Part shown: positions 44,858 through 53,727 of the stretch, in pieces
How positions within the stretch are numbered: position 1 is the stretch's first letter
Layout: each line of letters begins with the position of its first letter
NCBI GenBank assembly: GCA_036526135.1
Contig: DATCZA010000018.1
Location: forward strand, 124,001-188,000
Direction: 5' to 3'
DNA from: UBA2965 sp036526135
GTDB lineage: Bacteria; Pseudomonadota; Gammaproteobacteria; Pseudomonadales; Azotimanducaceae
DNA length: 64,000 nucleotides
Notes under the pieces: model-generated
The model's input: the letters and a program-made list of their open reading frames with translations, nothing else
Told to the model about the DNA's origin: nothing
The model's database searches: none
Position numbers and translations under genes: made by a program

Positions 44858-45101
44858 TGCTTCCCGCCGCCTCCTCGGGCGTGAGGGAGCGAATGCTCAC
44901 GGCGTGCAGGCGACCGTCCTGGATGAAAGCGTCGATGCATCCGTAAACGGTCTGTTGCTTGCGAACGCGCGTCATGCCCTCGAACATCCGGCTGACCACG
45001 GTGATCATCGCGCGGTTCCCCTCGACGACGACGTCCACGCGCAAGGCGTCGTCCTCCCCGGACAGCCTTTCTGTGATGCTCGCCGCGATTTCTTCCTGCA
45101 T
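44850..45101 (-). CDS. ibaG: BolA family protein IbaG
   Basis: A small 83-residue BolA-fold protein with the pattern LRVDVVVEGNRAMITVVSRMFEGMTRVRKQQTVYGCI, including the mobile loop and helix of BolA proteins. IbaG (YrbA) interacts with monothiol glutaredoxins and is acid-induced in E. coli. It sits between mlaB and murA, its normal place. Confidence 0.93.
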   Translation of the reverse strand: MQEEIAASITERLSGEDDALRVDVVVEGNRAMITVVSRMFEGMTRVRKQQTVYGCIDAFIQDGRLHAVSIRSLTPEEAAGSSG

Positions 45102-45130
45102 GTCCCGCCCTGCCGCAGTCGGTTAAAGGT

Positions 45131-45421
45131 TCAGCCTGCCGCGTCCCGGGAAAGCGGCAGAACTTCCATCAGCCCGGAAATTTCAATGATGCTGAGCAAA
45201 TCCTGGGGGACGCCAGCATAAACCACCTCCTGCCCCCGCGCATGGGCAAAGCGAAACCAGGTCATCAGAAGGGCGACGGCTATGCTGTTACAGCTCTCCA
45301 GGCCGGAAAGATCGACGACGGCTTTCTCGTCGCGCCGTTCGGCGAGAAACTGCTCGCCAGCCGCCCTGACCGCAGCGAAGTTGTCGACGCCGACGCGAGG
45401 CGGCAGGGAAAACGCGCTCAA
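45131..45421 (-). CDS. mlaB: MlaB, STAS-domain subunit of the Mla transporter
   Basis: A 96-residue STAS-domain protein with VDLSGLESCNSIAVALLMTWFRFA, where the serine cluster matches the region needed for activity in MlaB. It binds the MlaF ATPase and supports transport. The start is TTG in TTGA, overlapping the mlaC stop. Confidence 0.9.
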   Translation of the reverse strand: MSAFSLPPRVGVDNFAAVRAAGEQFLAERRDEKAVVDLSGLESCNSIAVALLMTWFRFAHARGQEVVYAGVPQDLLSIIEISGLMEVLPLSRDAAG

Positions 45422-46182
45422 CGATCGTCACCAGCTCCGCCGGCCCCGTCGCTCGACGGCGCCTCGTCCGCCTCGTCTGACCCGCCCGAGTCAGCCGACG
45501 CGGCACCCGGTGTCTCGTTGGCCAGGAGCAAAGTCCAGGCGTCGATGACCTTGTCCAGGTCCCCCCCGTATCTCTGATCCTGCACGGCGCTGGCAAACTG
45601 GCTGCGGTAGGTCAGACCGATGTTCACGCCGTTGACGATGATGTTCCCCATGCGCCAGGCGCCGTCCTTGCCCTGCGCCATTGAGTAAACCACCGGGTAT
45701 ACATCTCCGGTGTTCATGCGGATTTCCATCTTCACGCTCTCGCGGCGGGGGCTTTGGGGCGGCCGCTCGGAGGGCACGATGACCACCTCGCCGTCCCTGA
45801 ACTCCGTCAGCGCCAGCGCATAGGTTCGAACCAGGCCCCATTTGAAGGTATCGGCGAAGCGATCGCGCTGCTCGGGAGTGGCGGATTTGTAGTGCACGGC
45901 CATGACGCTGCGGGCAAACCGCTTGAAGTCGACCACCGGCGCGAGCAGCGACTCCACCTCGCCGTAGAACCGTTCCGGGTCATCCTCGACGTACGGTCTG
46001 GATGCATCGATGAGCGCGAGCATCTCGTCCGACGTGCGCTCCACCACCTCGGTGGCGGTACGGGTCGCGACGTCCGAGGGCTCCATGGCGCGAGCGGGCG
46101 CGAGGCCTGCGAGCAGCAGGGCGGCGATCGCGAGCACGAAGCCGGATTCAAGACCCGAGTGATTCATCAAACGCATCGTCAT
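45418..46182 (-). CDS. mlaC: MlaC, periplasmic phospholipid-binding protein, with acidic tail
   Basis: MlaC shuttles phospholipids between the outer-membrane MlaA complex and the inner-membrane MlaFEDB transporter. A signal peptide (VLAIAALLLAGLAPARA) is followed by the MlaC domain with SVMAVHYKSATPEQRDRFADTF and WRMGNIIVNGVNIGLTYRSQF. At 254 residues it is about 40 longer than E. coli MlaC. The extra part is a low-complexity Asp, Glu, Ser and Gly-rich C-terminal tail. It overlaps mlaD by one base. Confidence 0.95.
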   Translation of the reverse strand: MTMRLMNHSGLESGFVLAIAALLLAGLAPARAMEPSDVATRTATEVVERTSDEMLALIDASRPYVEDDPERFYGEVESLLAPVVDFKRFARSVMAVHYKSATPEQRDRFADTFKWGLVRTYALALTEFRDGEVVIVPSERPPQSPRRESVKMEIRMNTGDVYPVVYSMAQGKDGAWRMGNIIVNGVNIGLTYRSQFASAVQDQRYGGDLDKVIDAWTLLLANETPGAASADSGGSDEADEAPSSDGAGGAGDDR

Positions 46183-46640
46183 CAGCCTGCTCCAAGCCGC
46201 GTTATGAGGTCGCCGACCAGGTTCTCCAGCACGAGGGCGCCCTGGGTATCGTAAATCAGATCGCCGTCCGCCAGCGTCTCGTCATCTGCCCCCGGCAGCA
46301 GATTCACGTAGCGCGCACCGAGAATTCCTTCGGTGAGTATCTGCGCCCCCGTGTCGGCGGAAAGGCCGCCCGGACTGCCGTCGATTTCGAGGGTCACCAC
46401 GGCCTGGCCGTAGATGGTGTCGACCTCGATGAGCGCCACGCGCCCGATCTGGACACCGGCAATGCTCACCTTGGCACGCTCGCGCAGGCCGGCCACGTCG
46501 TCGAACCGCGCCACCAACTGATAGCTGCCACGATCTGCATCCAGACTGATGCCGCTGACCTTCACGGCGAGAAAGACGAGCGCAAGGATTCCAGCAAGCA
46601 TGAACGCGCCAACGCTGATCTCTAGGGTTCGTATGTGCAT
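46182..46640 (-). CDS. mlaD: MlaD, MCE-domain subunit of the Mla transporter
   Basis: A 152-residue membrane-anchored protein with one N-terminal helix and an MCE domain (YQLVARFDDVAGLRERAKVSIAGVQIGRV and TEGILGARYVNLLPGAD). MlaD forms a hexameric ring on MlaE through which lipid passes. Starts and stops overlap with mlaC and mlaE by one base each. Confidence 0.97.
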   Translation of the reverse strand: MHIRTLEISVGAFMLAGILALVFLAVKVSGISLDADRGSYQLVARFDDVAGLRERAKVSIAGVQIGRVALIEVDTIYGQAVVTLEIDGSPGGLSADTGAQILTEGILGARYVNLLPGADDETLADGDLIYDTQGALVLENLVGDLITRLGAG

Positions 46641-47422
46641 CAGTTGAACTCTCCGTACATGCTCAGCGTGAGCAAGAAGTCGATTGCGAGCACCATCACC
46701 GAGGAGGCCACGACCGTCCTGGTAGTCGCCAGGCCGATTCCCTCAGCCGTCGGTTCGGTATCGTACCCCTGAAAAACGGCGATCCAAGTGACGACCACCG
46801 CAAACACGACGCTCTTCAGCATGCCTTTGCCGACGTCGTGCCATAGCTCCACCGCGTCCTGCATACCGGACCAGAAGCCGCCGGGATCGCCGCCCAGCCA
46901 CTCCACGGCGACCACGAGGCCACCGTAGATGGCCACGACGTTGAAGATGGCGGTGAGCAGAGGCATGCTGATGACCCCGGCCCAAAGCCGCGGCGCCACG
47001 ATCCGGCGCAGCGGATCGACGCCCATCATCTCCATGCTCGACAGCTGCTCGGTGGTTTTCATGAGCCCGATCTCCGCCGTGATGGCGGAACCTGCCCGAC
47101 CGGCGAACAGCAGCCCGGTCACCACCGGCCCGAGCTCGCGCAGCAGCACCAGCGCGAGCCCGAGACCCACCGAGTCCTCGGCACCGAAACGCGCCAGCTG
47201 GGTGTGAAACTGCAGAGCGATCACCGCACCGATGGAGAACGCCGAAAGAACGATGATGATGAGGGACAGCACGCCCACGTGGTAGATCTGGCGAACGAGC
47301 AGGCGCAGGTCCCCGGGCCCCGGGAGCCCCGCGAGCGCCGTGAACCACATGATGGTCGCCCTGCCGAGGCTCGCCATCCGGTCCAGGCTGCGGCCACCGA
47401 AGCTGCGCAGGAACTGGATCAC
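46640..47422 (-). CDS. mlaE: MlaE, permease of the Mla transporter
   Basis: A 260-residue MlaE/Ttg2B-type ABC permease with about five membrane segments and the conserved RELGPVVTGLLFAGRAGSAITAEIGLMKTTEQL loop that contacts the ATPase. The start is a GTG overlapping mlaF by 4 bases. Together with MlaF, B and D it forms the inner-membrane complex. Confidence 0.97.
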   Translation of the reverse strand: MIQFLRSFGGRSLDRMASLGRATIMWFTALAGLPGPGDLRLLVRQIYHVGVLSLIIIVLSAFSIGAVIALQFHTQLARFGAEDSVGLGLALVLLRELGPVVTGLLFAGRAGSAITAEIGLMKTTEQLSSMEMMGVDPLRRIVAPRLWAGVISMPLLTAIFNVVAIYGGLVVAVEWLGGDPGGFWSGMQDAVELWHDVGKGMLKSVVFAVVVTWIAVFQGYDTEPTAEGIGLATTRTVVASSVMVLAIDFLLTLSMYGEFN

Positions 47423-48234
47423 GCGTTCACGTCCCCTAGAACGTCGTAGAGGAACTCGTCGGCAGGATAGTGAAAGGGCACGGGGCCGTCCGGCGAGCCG
47501 TGCATGAACTGGTGGACGCGTGGCGAGTCGTCCACCGCCAGAGTATCGGGCGTGCCGGATCCCATGATCGTGCCGTCGGCGATGAGATAGATCTGGTCGG
47601 CAATGCTGATGGTCTCGTGAATGTCGTGAGAAACCACGAGGCTCGTCGTCTTCAGCGAGTCGTTGAGGCTCTCGATGAGGCTGAGCAGCACCCCCATGGC
47701 GATCGGATCCTGCCCGGTGAAGGGTTCGTCGTACATCAGGAGGTTCGGATCCAGCGCGACGGCACGTGCCAGGGCGACCCGCCGCGACATGCCACCGGAA
47801 AGCTGGCTCGGCATGAGATCTCTCGCGCCGCGCAGCCCTACCGCGTTCAGCTTCATCAGAACGAGGTCGCGTACGGTGTCCTCGGGGAGATCGGTGTGAA
47901 CGCGCAGGGGAAACGCCACGTTCTCGAAGACGTTCAGGTCGGTGAACAGCGCGGACGACTGGAACAGCATCCCCATGTCCTTACGCAGCTCGAACAGCTC
48001 GCGTCGGCTCATCCCGCAGACGTCCTGACCATCGATGAGCACGACCCCGCTGTCGGGGCGCACCTGGCCTCCGATGATTCGCAGCAGGGTCGTCTTGCCC
48101 GTGCCGCTCGGGCCCATGATCGCAGTGATCTTGCCGCGGGGCACCGACAGGCTAAGATCATCGAAAATGACCCGGTCACCGCGGACGAAAGAGAGATTGC
48201 GGATCTCAATGAGGTTGTCGTCGGCGCCGTTCAT
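47419..48234 (-). CDS. mlaF: MlaF, ATPase of the Mla transporter
   Basis: An ABC ATPase with Walker A GPSGTGKTT, signature LSGGMSRRVALARA, Walker B NLLMYDEPF and the switch His in LVVSHDIHE. An ATG also exists at 48267, but the ATG at 48234 (MNGADDNLIEIRNLSF) gives the usual N-terminus and 271 residues. It is the promoter-proximal gene of mlaFEDCB-ibaG-murA-hisGD and diverges from yrbG across a 128-base gap. Confidence 0.97.
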   Translation of the reverse strand: MNGADDNLIEIRNLSFVRGDRVIFDDLSLSVPRGKITAIMGPSGTGKTTLLRIIGGQVRPDSGVVLIDGQDVCGMSRRELFELRKDMGMLFQSSALFTDLNVFENVAFPLRVHTDLPEDTVRDLVLMKLNAVGLRGARDLMPSQLSGGMSRRVALARAVALDPNLLMYDEPFTGQDPIAMGVLLSLIESLNDSLKTTSLVVSHDIHETISIADQIYLIADGTIMGSGTPDTLAVDDSPRVHQFMHGSPDGPVPFHYPADEFLYDVLGDVNA

Positions 48235-48362
48235 GAACGTCTGGGGTCGTGAGCAAGACGGGCGCAACTATAACATCGCGGGCTGGAGTTGGCTGACGGG
48301 CGCGATGAGACTAAAGTGGCCAACTTGACTATTGATCCCCATAACCCGGCCGGCGCCAGCTC

Positions 48363-49334
48363 ATGCTGCTCTCGATAGCCGCCCTCATCGTTGGCTTCAT
48401 GGCACTGCTGTGGAGCGCCGATCGCTTTCTCGCCGGTGCGGCAAGCACCGCCGGGCACCTCGGTGTGTCCAAGATGCTCATCGGCCTCACGGTGGTCTCC
48501 CTCGGCACGTCGGCCCCCGAGATACTCGTGGCCCTGACGGCTGCGGTGGAAGGCAACCCGCTGCTCGCCGTGGGCAACGCCATCGGCTCGAACATCGCAA
48601 ACATCGGCCTGGTGCTGGGCATCACCGCGATCATCGTGCCGCTGCCCTTTTCCCAGACCGTGCTGCGCGCCGAGCTGCCCTGGCTGCTGGGCGCCACCTT
48701 TCTGGCCCTGGCTCTTCTCTTCGATCTCGAGATGTCCGCATTGGACTCGGTGCTGCTGCTGGCCGGGCTGGGCGTGATTCTGTGGCGCCTGGTGCGCAGT
48801 CAAAAGACCGCGGGAAGCGACCTGGCAGAAAGCATCACCGAGGAGCTGGAGGATCTTCCGCAGATGTCGCGCGGCCAGGCAGCCGTGTGGCTGCTGATCG
48901 GGTTGCTGATCCTGCTGGCCAGCGCCGAGGTGCTGGTCTGGGCCGCCAGCGACATCGCCGACCGGCTGGGCGTCAACGACATCATCATCGGCCTGACAAT
49001 CGTCGCCATCGGCACCAGCCTTCCAGAGCTTGCGGCAACGGTGGGCTCCGCGCTGAAAGGCCACACGGACATCGCCATCGGCAACGTCGTGGGATCCAAC
49101 ATTCTGAACATCCTGGCGGTGCTGGCCGTCCCCAGCCTGGTGGACCCGATCCTCATCGAGAACGTCTGGCTGTGGCGGGACGGCGGCATGATGCTGGCGC
49201 TGACGCTCCTGCTCGCGGTGTTCGCCTACGCCGTCGGGTCCCAGCCCGTGATCACCCGCTTCGAGGGCACGGTCATGCTGTGCGCCTGGGTCGGCTACAA
49301 CCTGCTGCTCGTGTCTCAGGCACAGCTGGGCTGA
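48363..49334 (+). CDS. yrbG: CaCA-family sodium/calcium exchanger YrbG
   Basis: A 323-residue inner-membrane protein of ten or so helices built of two repeats. Each carries a GTSAPE or GTSLPE ion-binding alpha motif (VVSLGTSAPEILVALTAA and IVAIGTSLPELAATVGSA). In E. coli its gene precedes kdsD-kdsC-lptCAB. Here it overlaps kdsC by one base, without kdsD between. Confidence 0.96.
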   Translation: MLLSIAALIVGFMALLWSADRFLAGAASTAGHLGVSKMLIGLTVVSLGTSAPEILVALTAAVEGNPLLAVGNAIGSNIANIGLVLGITAIIVPLPFSQTVLRAELPWLLGATFLALALLFDLEMSALDSVLLLAGLGVILWRLVRSQKTAGSDLAESITEELEDLPQMSRGQAAVWLLIGLLILLASAEVLVWAASDIADRLGVNDIIIGLTIVAIGTSLPELAATVGSALKGHTDIAIGNVVGSNILNILAVLAVPSLVDPILIENVWLWRDGGMMLALTLLLAVFAYAVGSQPVITRFEGTVMLCAWVGYNLLLVSQAQLG

Positions 49335-49849
49335 TGGCTTTCCCGGCGCCGGTGCTCGAGCGCGCGGCGGATATCGAGCTGGTGGCTTTCGATGTGGACG
49401 GCGTGCTCACCGACGGCAAGCTCTACTACAGCGACGACGGTCGCGAGCTGAAGGCCTTCCATGTCCAGGACGGCGCCGCTTTGAAGCTCCTGCTTTCCCA
49501 CGGCATCGTGGTGGCGATCATCACGGGCCGGTCTTCCAGCATCGTCACGAGACGAGCCGACGAGCTGGGCATCGCCCACGTCTACCAGGGGGTCGCGGAC
49601 AAGGCCGCCGTCCTGGCGGCCCTGGCCGAGACGGTCGGCACCACCCTCGAGCGAGCTGCCTATGTCGGCGACGATCTGCCGGACCTCGGCGTGTTCTCCC
49701 GGGCCGGAATGGCCATCAGCGTTCCCAACGCGCACCCGGCCGCGGCGGCCGCCGCCGACTACGTCACCCTGGCCCCCGGGGGTGCAGGGGCGGCGCGGGA
49801 GATCGCCCAGCTTTTCCTGGAAGCCCGGGGCGAGTGGCCCTACGGGTAA
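49334..49849 (+). CDS. kdsC: 3-deoxy-D-manno-octulosonate 8-phosphate phosphatase KdsC
   Basis: KdsC removes phosphate from Kdo-8-phosphate in LPS inner-core synthesis. The HAD motif DVDGVLTDGKLYY (two nucleophile-region Asp), DGAALKLL, ITGRSS and GDDLPDL are present. The 171 residues fit the family. The ATG overlaps the yrbG stop as TGATG and is the right start because it begins the HAD domain. Confidence 0.97.
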   Translation: MAFPAPVLERAADIELVAFDVDGVLTDGKLYYSDDGRELKAFHVQDGAALKLLLSHGIVVAIITGRSSSIVTRRADELGIAHVYQGVADKAAVLAALAETVGTTLERAAYVGDDLPDLGVFSRAGMAISVPNAHPAAAAAADYVTLAPGGAGAAREIAQLFLEARGEWPYG

Positions 49850-49860
49850 CCGGCTGAGCC

Positions 49861-50490
49861 ATGCGCAAGCGCTCCAAATGGGAACGATGGTCGACGTGGA
49901 CGGCCATCCTGGGTGTTGCGGTGGCCGGGGTCGTTCTGCTGAGCGAGCCCCTGGAGCCGGAGACAGAAGCGGAGACCCCGCCCGCCGGCATCGCCGAAGA
50001 GCCGGATCTTTACGTCGAAGACGCCGTCATCACCCAGTACCTGCCAAGCGGAACCGTCCACTACCGGCTGGTGTCGAAATTGCTGAGGCAGTTCGAGGCG
50101 GACGAGCTGGTGCGGCTGACCAAGCCGAACCTGGTGGTCAACAGCGAAACGCGCTCGCCGTGGCAAGTGCAGTCGGAGCACGGCTACGTGCGCCGAATGG
50201 GCGGACCCGAGCGTGGCGGCGAAGGCGAAGAGGTGGTTTTTCTGCGCGAGGACGTCCAGCTAGAGCAGCGGGAACCCGACGGTCGCCACATACGCCTGAC
50301 CACGGAGACCCTCTATGTGTATCCGGAGCGAGAGTACGCCGAGACTGACCGCGATGTTATGATCGACACCCATGCCGGCCGGACCACGGCCACCGGACTC
50401 AAAGGTGACTTGCAGCGTGGATTGCTACAGCTGTCCTCCTCAGATCGACGCCGCGTGCACACGATTCTGCTGCCGGATCAGTTCAAGTAG
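49861..50490 (+). CDS. lptC: LPS export protein LptC
   Basis: LptC is the bitopic inner-membrane protein that passes LPS from LptBFG to LptA. An N-terminal helix (TWTAILGVAVAGVVLLSE) is followed by the beta-jellyroll domain with PDLYVEDAVITQYLPSGTVHYRL, VFLREDVQLEQ and the C-terminal YAETDRDVMIDTHAGRTTATGLKGDL. Length is 209. It precedes lptA, whose start lies inside it. Confidence 0.94.
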   Translation: MRKRSKWERWSTWTAILGVAVAGVVLLSEPLEPETEAETPPAGIAEEPDLYVEDAVITQYLPSGTVHYRLVSKLLRQFEADELVRLTKPNLVVNSETRSPWQVQSEHGYVRRMGGPERGGEGEEVVFLREDVQLEQREPDGRHIRLTTETLYVYPEREYAETDRDVMIDTHAGRTTATGLKGDLQRGLLQLSSSDRRRVHTILLPDQFK

Positions 50491-50986
50491 GCTGCTGCGT
50501 GCCGTGACGCTTGGCGCCGTCCTGCTCGCTCCGGGCGCGCTCGCTCTGCCCGAGGACGCCGACCAGCCCATTCACATACGCGCCAACAGCGCGGAGATGG
50601 ATCAGGAACAGGGGCTGGTGATCTATCGCGGCGACGTTCAGGTGGACCAGGGGACTCTGCGCGTCATGGCCGACGAGATGACCGTGGAGTACGAGGATCA
50701 GGAGGTGATACGCATCACCGCCAAGGGAGAGCCCGCCCGCTACCAGCAGCAGATCGAGGTTGACGAGGAAGTGGTTCGCGCTCGGTCGTCGACCATCATC
50801 TACCACACGCGCGACGAGCGCATCGACCTGGTCGGCAACGCGTTTCTCACCCAGGAAGGCAACGAGATCACCGGGGACCTCATCGAGTACGACATCGTCG
50901 CCGGCAAGGTGGATGCGAAGGCGGAAAGCGAAACGCCGGTGCGGATGATCCTTCAGCCCGCTCGCAAGAAACCCGACGGCGGGTAA
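50417..50986 (+). CDS. lptA: LPS transport periplasmic protein LptA (start uncertain)
   Basis: LptA forms the periplasmic bridge for LPS. The mature part PIHIRANSAEMDQEQGLVIYRGDVQVDQGTLRVMADEMTVEY and RIDLVGNAFLTQEGNEITGDLIEYDI is typical. The signal segment LLRAVTLGAVLLAPGALA is clear, but no ATG lies at a sensible place. In-frame GTGs at 50405 and 50417, inside lptC, give a long Cys-rich N-region. A GTG at 50504 would leave no positive n-region. The GTG at 50417 is used as a working start. Confidence 0.9.
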   Translation: MDCYSCPPQIDAACTRFCCRISSSRLLRAVTLGAVLLAPGALALPEDADQPIHIRANSAEMDQEQGLVIYRGDVQVDQGTLRVMADEMTVEYEDQEVIRITAKGEPARYQQQIEVDEEVVRARSSTIIYHTRDERIDLVGNAFLTQEGNEITGDLIEYDIVAGKVDAKAESETPVRMILQPARKKPDGG

Positions 50987-50994
50987 ACGGCCCC

Positions 50995-51720
50995 ATGCCC
51001 ACACTGGAAGTTCGCTCTCTACGCAAACAGTACCGTAACAAGGTCGCGGTGGAAGACGTCAGCCTGCACGTCAGCACCGGCGAGATCATCGGCCTGCTGG
51101 GACCCAACGGTGCCGGCAAAACCACCACCTTCTACATGATCGTCGGCCTGCTGCGAGCCGACGGCGGCGATATCTTTCTCGACGAGCAGCGGATCACCCG
51201 GACCCCCATGCACGTGCGCGCCCGGGCGGGTATCGGCTATCTGCCCCAGGAAGCAAGCGTCTTCAGAAAGCTCAGCACGGAGGACAACGTGCGGGCCATC
51301 CTGGAGCTGAGACGGGACCTGAACCGGACCCAACGCCAGGCCATGCTCGATCAGCTGATCGAGGAGTTTCACCTGGGCGGGGTGCGCGAGTCCCTCGGCG
51401 AGCGGCTCTCCGGCGGCGAGCGACGCCGGCTGGAGATTGCCCGGGCACTCGCCATGGAGCCCAGCTTCATGCTGCTCGACGAGCCGTTCGCGGGCGTCGA
51501 CCCCATTTCCGTCGGCGACATCAAAAAGGAGATCCGCGATCTGGCGGCCCGCGGCATCGGCGTGCTCATCACCGATCACAACGTGCGGGACACCCTGGAC
51601 ATTTGTGACCGGGCCTACATCGTTCATGAGGGCCACATCATTGCAGAAGGCGATTCTGGCGCCATACTTGCAGACGAGAAGGTCAAAAACGTATATCTGG
51701 GCGAGAGCTTCTCTCTTTGA
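50995..51720 (+). CDS. lptB: LPS export ABC transporter ATPase LptB
   Basis: LptB powers extraction of LPS from the inner membrane with LptF and LptG. Walker A GPNGAGKTTTFYM, the signature LSGGERRRLEIARAL, Walker B FMLLDEPFAGVDP and the switch His ITDHNVRDTLD are present. At 241 residues it is standard. It lies 8 bases after lptA and is followed by rpoN after a 160-base gap. Confidence 0.98.
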   Translation: MPTLEVRSLRKQYRNKVAVEDVSLHVSTGEIIGLLGPNGAGKTTTFYMIVGLLRADGGDIFLDEQRITRTPMHVRARAGIGYLPQEASVFRKLSTEDNVRAILELRRDLNRTQRQAMLDQLIEEFHLGGVRESLGERLSGGERRRLEIARALAMEPSFMLLDEPFAGVDPISVGDIKKEIRDLAARGIGVLITDHNVRDTLDICDRAYIVHEGHIIAEGDSGAILADEKVKNVYLGESFSL

Positions 51721-51880
51721 GCCTGGCTCCTTGAGATCAGCCCTCAGTTCCAGGCCGCGATAGCGCGGCCGCACAGCCAGGGGCGAGCGTCAGGCACGCC
51801 AAGCCTTTTGACCCGTTAGGACAACAACCGGCAACCATGCCGCGCGGAAGGACGACCGCTCACCAGAGCCCTCGGTTTGC

Positions 51881-53356
51881 ATGAAACAGACTCTGTCGCT
51901 CAAGCTCGGACAGCAGCTCACCATGACGCCGCAGCTGCAGCAGGCCATCCGGCTGCTGCAGCTCTCGTGCCTGGACCTGCGTCAGGAAATTCAGGATGCC
52001 CTGGAAGGCAACCCGATGCTCGAACTCGACGAGGAGGACGGGGGCGACGAGCCGACGGGCTCTCCCGCAGAGGCCGATCGGGCCGAAAGCGACGGTGACG
52101 ACGACCTCGACGGCGTGGATGCGACCCTGGAAGGGGACGTTATCGACGATCTGCCGGTCGACACGAGCTGGGACGAGATCTACCAGCCCGCGCCTGCTCC
52201 CGCTCCGGCAGCCGGCGATTCCGAATCCTGGGATTTCGAAACGCGGAACGCGCCCGAGGAGACCCTGCAGGACCATCTGCTCTGGCAGCTGAACCTCACG
52301 CCCATGTCCGACTCCGATCGGGTGATCGCCATGGCGATCATCGACACCATCAGTCCGGACGGGATGCTGACCACGCCCGTGGAAGAGCTGGTGACGTCTC
52401 TGGAAGGCGTGGTGGACGAGGAGGCGGAGATTGCCCACGCCGAGGTCATGGCCGTGCTCAAGCAGATCCAGCATTTCGACCCCATCGGGGTGGGCGCCCG
52501 GGACCTGGGCGAGTGCCTGAGGATCCAGCTCGAGCAGCTGCCGGCGGGCACGCCGTGGCTCGCGGAGTCGCTGACCCTCGTCAACGAGCACCTGCCTCTG
52601 CTGGCCAGCCGGGACTTCGCCGCCCTCAAACGTCGGACCAAGCTCGGCGAAGAGGAACTCGGCGAGGTCGTAAGGCTCATTCAGACGCTCAATCCGCGCC
52701 CGGGCACCACGGTGGCCCAGGAGGCGGCAGAGTACGTCGTCCCCGACGTCATGGTATCCAGGAAAGAGGGGCGCTGGCTGGTGGAGCTCAACCCCGACGC
52801 GACGCCGGGCTTGAGAATCAACGCCGGCTACGCCGGGCTCGTCAAGCGCGCCGACAACAGCGCCGACAACACCTTCCTGCGCGATCATCTGCAGGAAGCG
52901 CGATGGTTCCTCAAGAGCCTGCAGAGCCGCAACGAGACCCTGCTCAAGGTCGCCACCCGCATCGTGGAACATCAGCGGGGATTCCTGGAATACGGGGAAG
53001 AAGCCATGAAGCCCCTGGTGCTCAACGAGATCGCCGAGGCCGTGGAAATGCACGAATCGACCATCTCCCGGGTCACTAGCCGCAAGTACATGCACACGCC
53101 CCGGGGCATCTTCGAGCTGAAATATTTCTTTTCCAGCCACGTGTCCACGAGCAGCGGCGGCGAGGTTTCCAGCACGGCCATCCGCGCGCTCATCAAGAAG
53201 CTGACGGCCGATGAAAATCCAAGAAAACCGTTGAGCGACAGCCGCATCGCTACGATACTGGCGGAGCAGAACATCAACGTCGCCAGACGCACCGTGGCCA
53301 AATATCGAGAGTCGATGGCCATACCACCGTCCAACGAACGCAAGCGTCTGGTTTGA
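51881..53356 (+). CDS. rpoN: RNA polymerase sigma-54 factor RpoN
   Basis: RpoN directs transcription from -24/-12 promoters with enhancer-binding activators. The Q-rich N-terminal activator-interacting region (LSLKLGQQLTMTPQLQQAIRLLQL), an acidic region II, the core-binding region and the C-terminal RpoN box ARRTVAKYRE are all present. Length 491 is normal. The pilA promoter in this window is a matching target. Confidence 0.99.
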   Translation: MKQTLSLKLGQQLTMTPQLQQAIRLLQLSCLDLRQEIQDALEGNPMLELDEEDGGDEPTGSPAEADRAESDGDDDLDGVDATLEGDVIDDLPVDTSWDEIYQPAPAPAPAAGDSESWDFETRNAPEETLQDHLLWQLNLTPMSDSDRVIAMAIIDTISPDGMLTTPVEELVTSLEGVVDEEAEIAHAEVMAVLKQIQHFDPIGVGARDLGECLRIQLEQLPAGTPWLAESLTLVNEHLPLLASRDFAALKRRTKLGEEELGEVVRLIQTLNPRPGTTVAQEAAEYVVPDVMVSRKEGRWLVELNPDATPGLRINAGYAGLVKRADNSADNTFLRDHLQEARWFLKSLQSRNETLLKVATRIVEHQRGFLEYGEEAMKPLVLNEIAEAVEMHESTISRVTSRKYMHTPRGIFELKYFFSSHVSTSSGGEVSSTAIRALIKKLTADENPRKPLSDSRIATILAEQNINVARRTVAKYRESMAIPPSNERKRLV

Positions 53357-53412
53357 TCATTCATGACGGCACACGACGCGACTCGACATCAACAGCAAAA
53401 CAAGGAGCCAGC

Positions 53413-53718
53413 ATGCAGTTGAGCATCTCCGGTCATCACATCGACGTCACCGAGGCGCTGCGGAACTACGTGACCGAAAAAATGCAGAAACTGGAACGCC
53501 ACTTCGACCACATCACCAACGTCCACGTGGTTCTGAGCGTCGAGAAGCTGCGCCATCGCGCCGAGGCGACCATACACGCGAGCGGCACCGAGGTGTTCGC
53601 CGACTGCGATTGCGACGACCTCTACGCGGCAATCGACGGGCTCACGGACAAACTCGACCGTCAGGTCCTCAAGCACAAGGAGAAGCTGCTGGACCGACAA
53701 CAACGCCGGGGACGCTGA
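53413..53718 (+). CDS. hpf: Ribosome hibernation promoting factor, short form
   Basis: Hpf binds the small subunit and promotes 100S dimers in stationary phase. The 101-residue protein MQLSISGHHIDVTEALRNYVTEKMQKLERHF matches short HPF (YhbH) without the long C-terminal domain. The ATG at 53413 has AAGGAG upstream and was chosen over an in-frame ATG at 53353. It lies in the rpoN-ptsN block. Confidence 0.97.
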   Translation: MQLSISGHHIDVTEALRNYVTEKMQKLERHFDHITNVHVVLSVEKLRHRAEATIHASGTEVFADCDCDDLYAAIDGLTDKLDRQVLKHKEKLLDRQQRRGR

Positions 53719-53727
53719 GCGGGGGCC

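Noticed and set aside
51753..51770. Hairpin GGCCGCG-ATAG-CGCGGCC between lptB and rpoN, considered as a terminator
   Set aside because: The stem is short and no U-rich run follows, so I cannot support termination. It may still have a role in the 160-base gap before rpoN.
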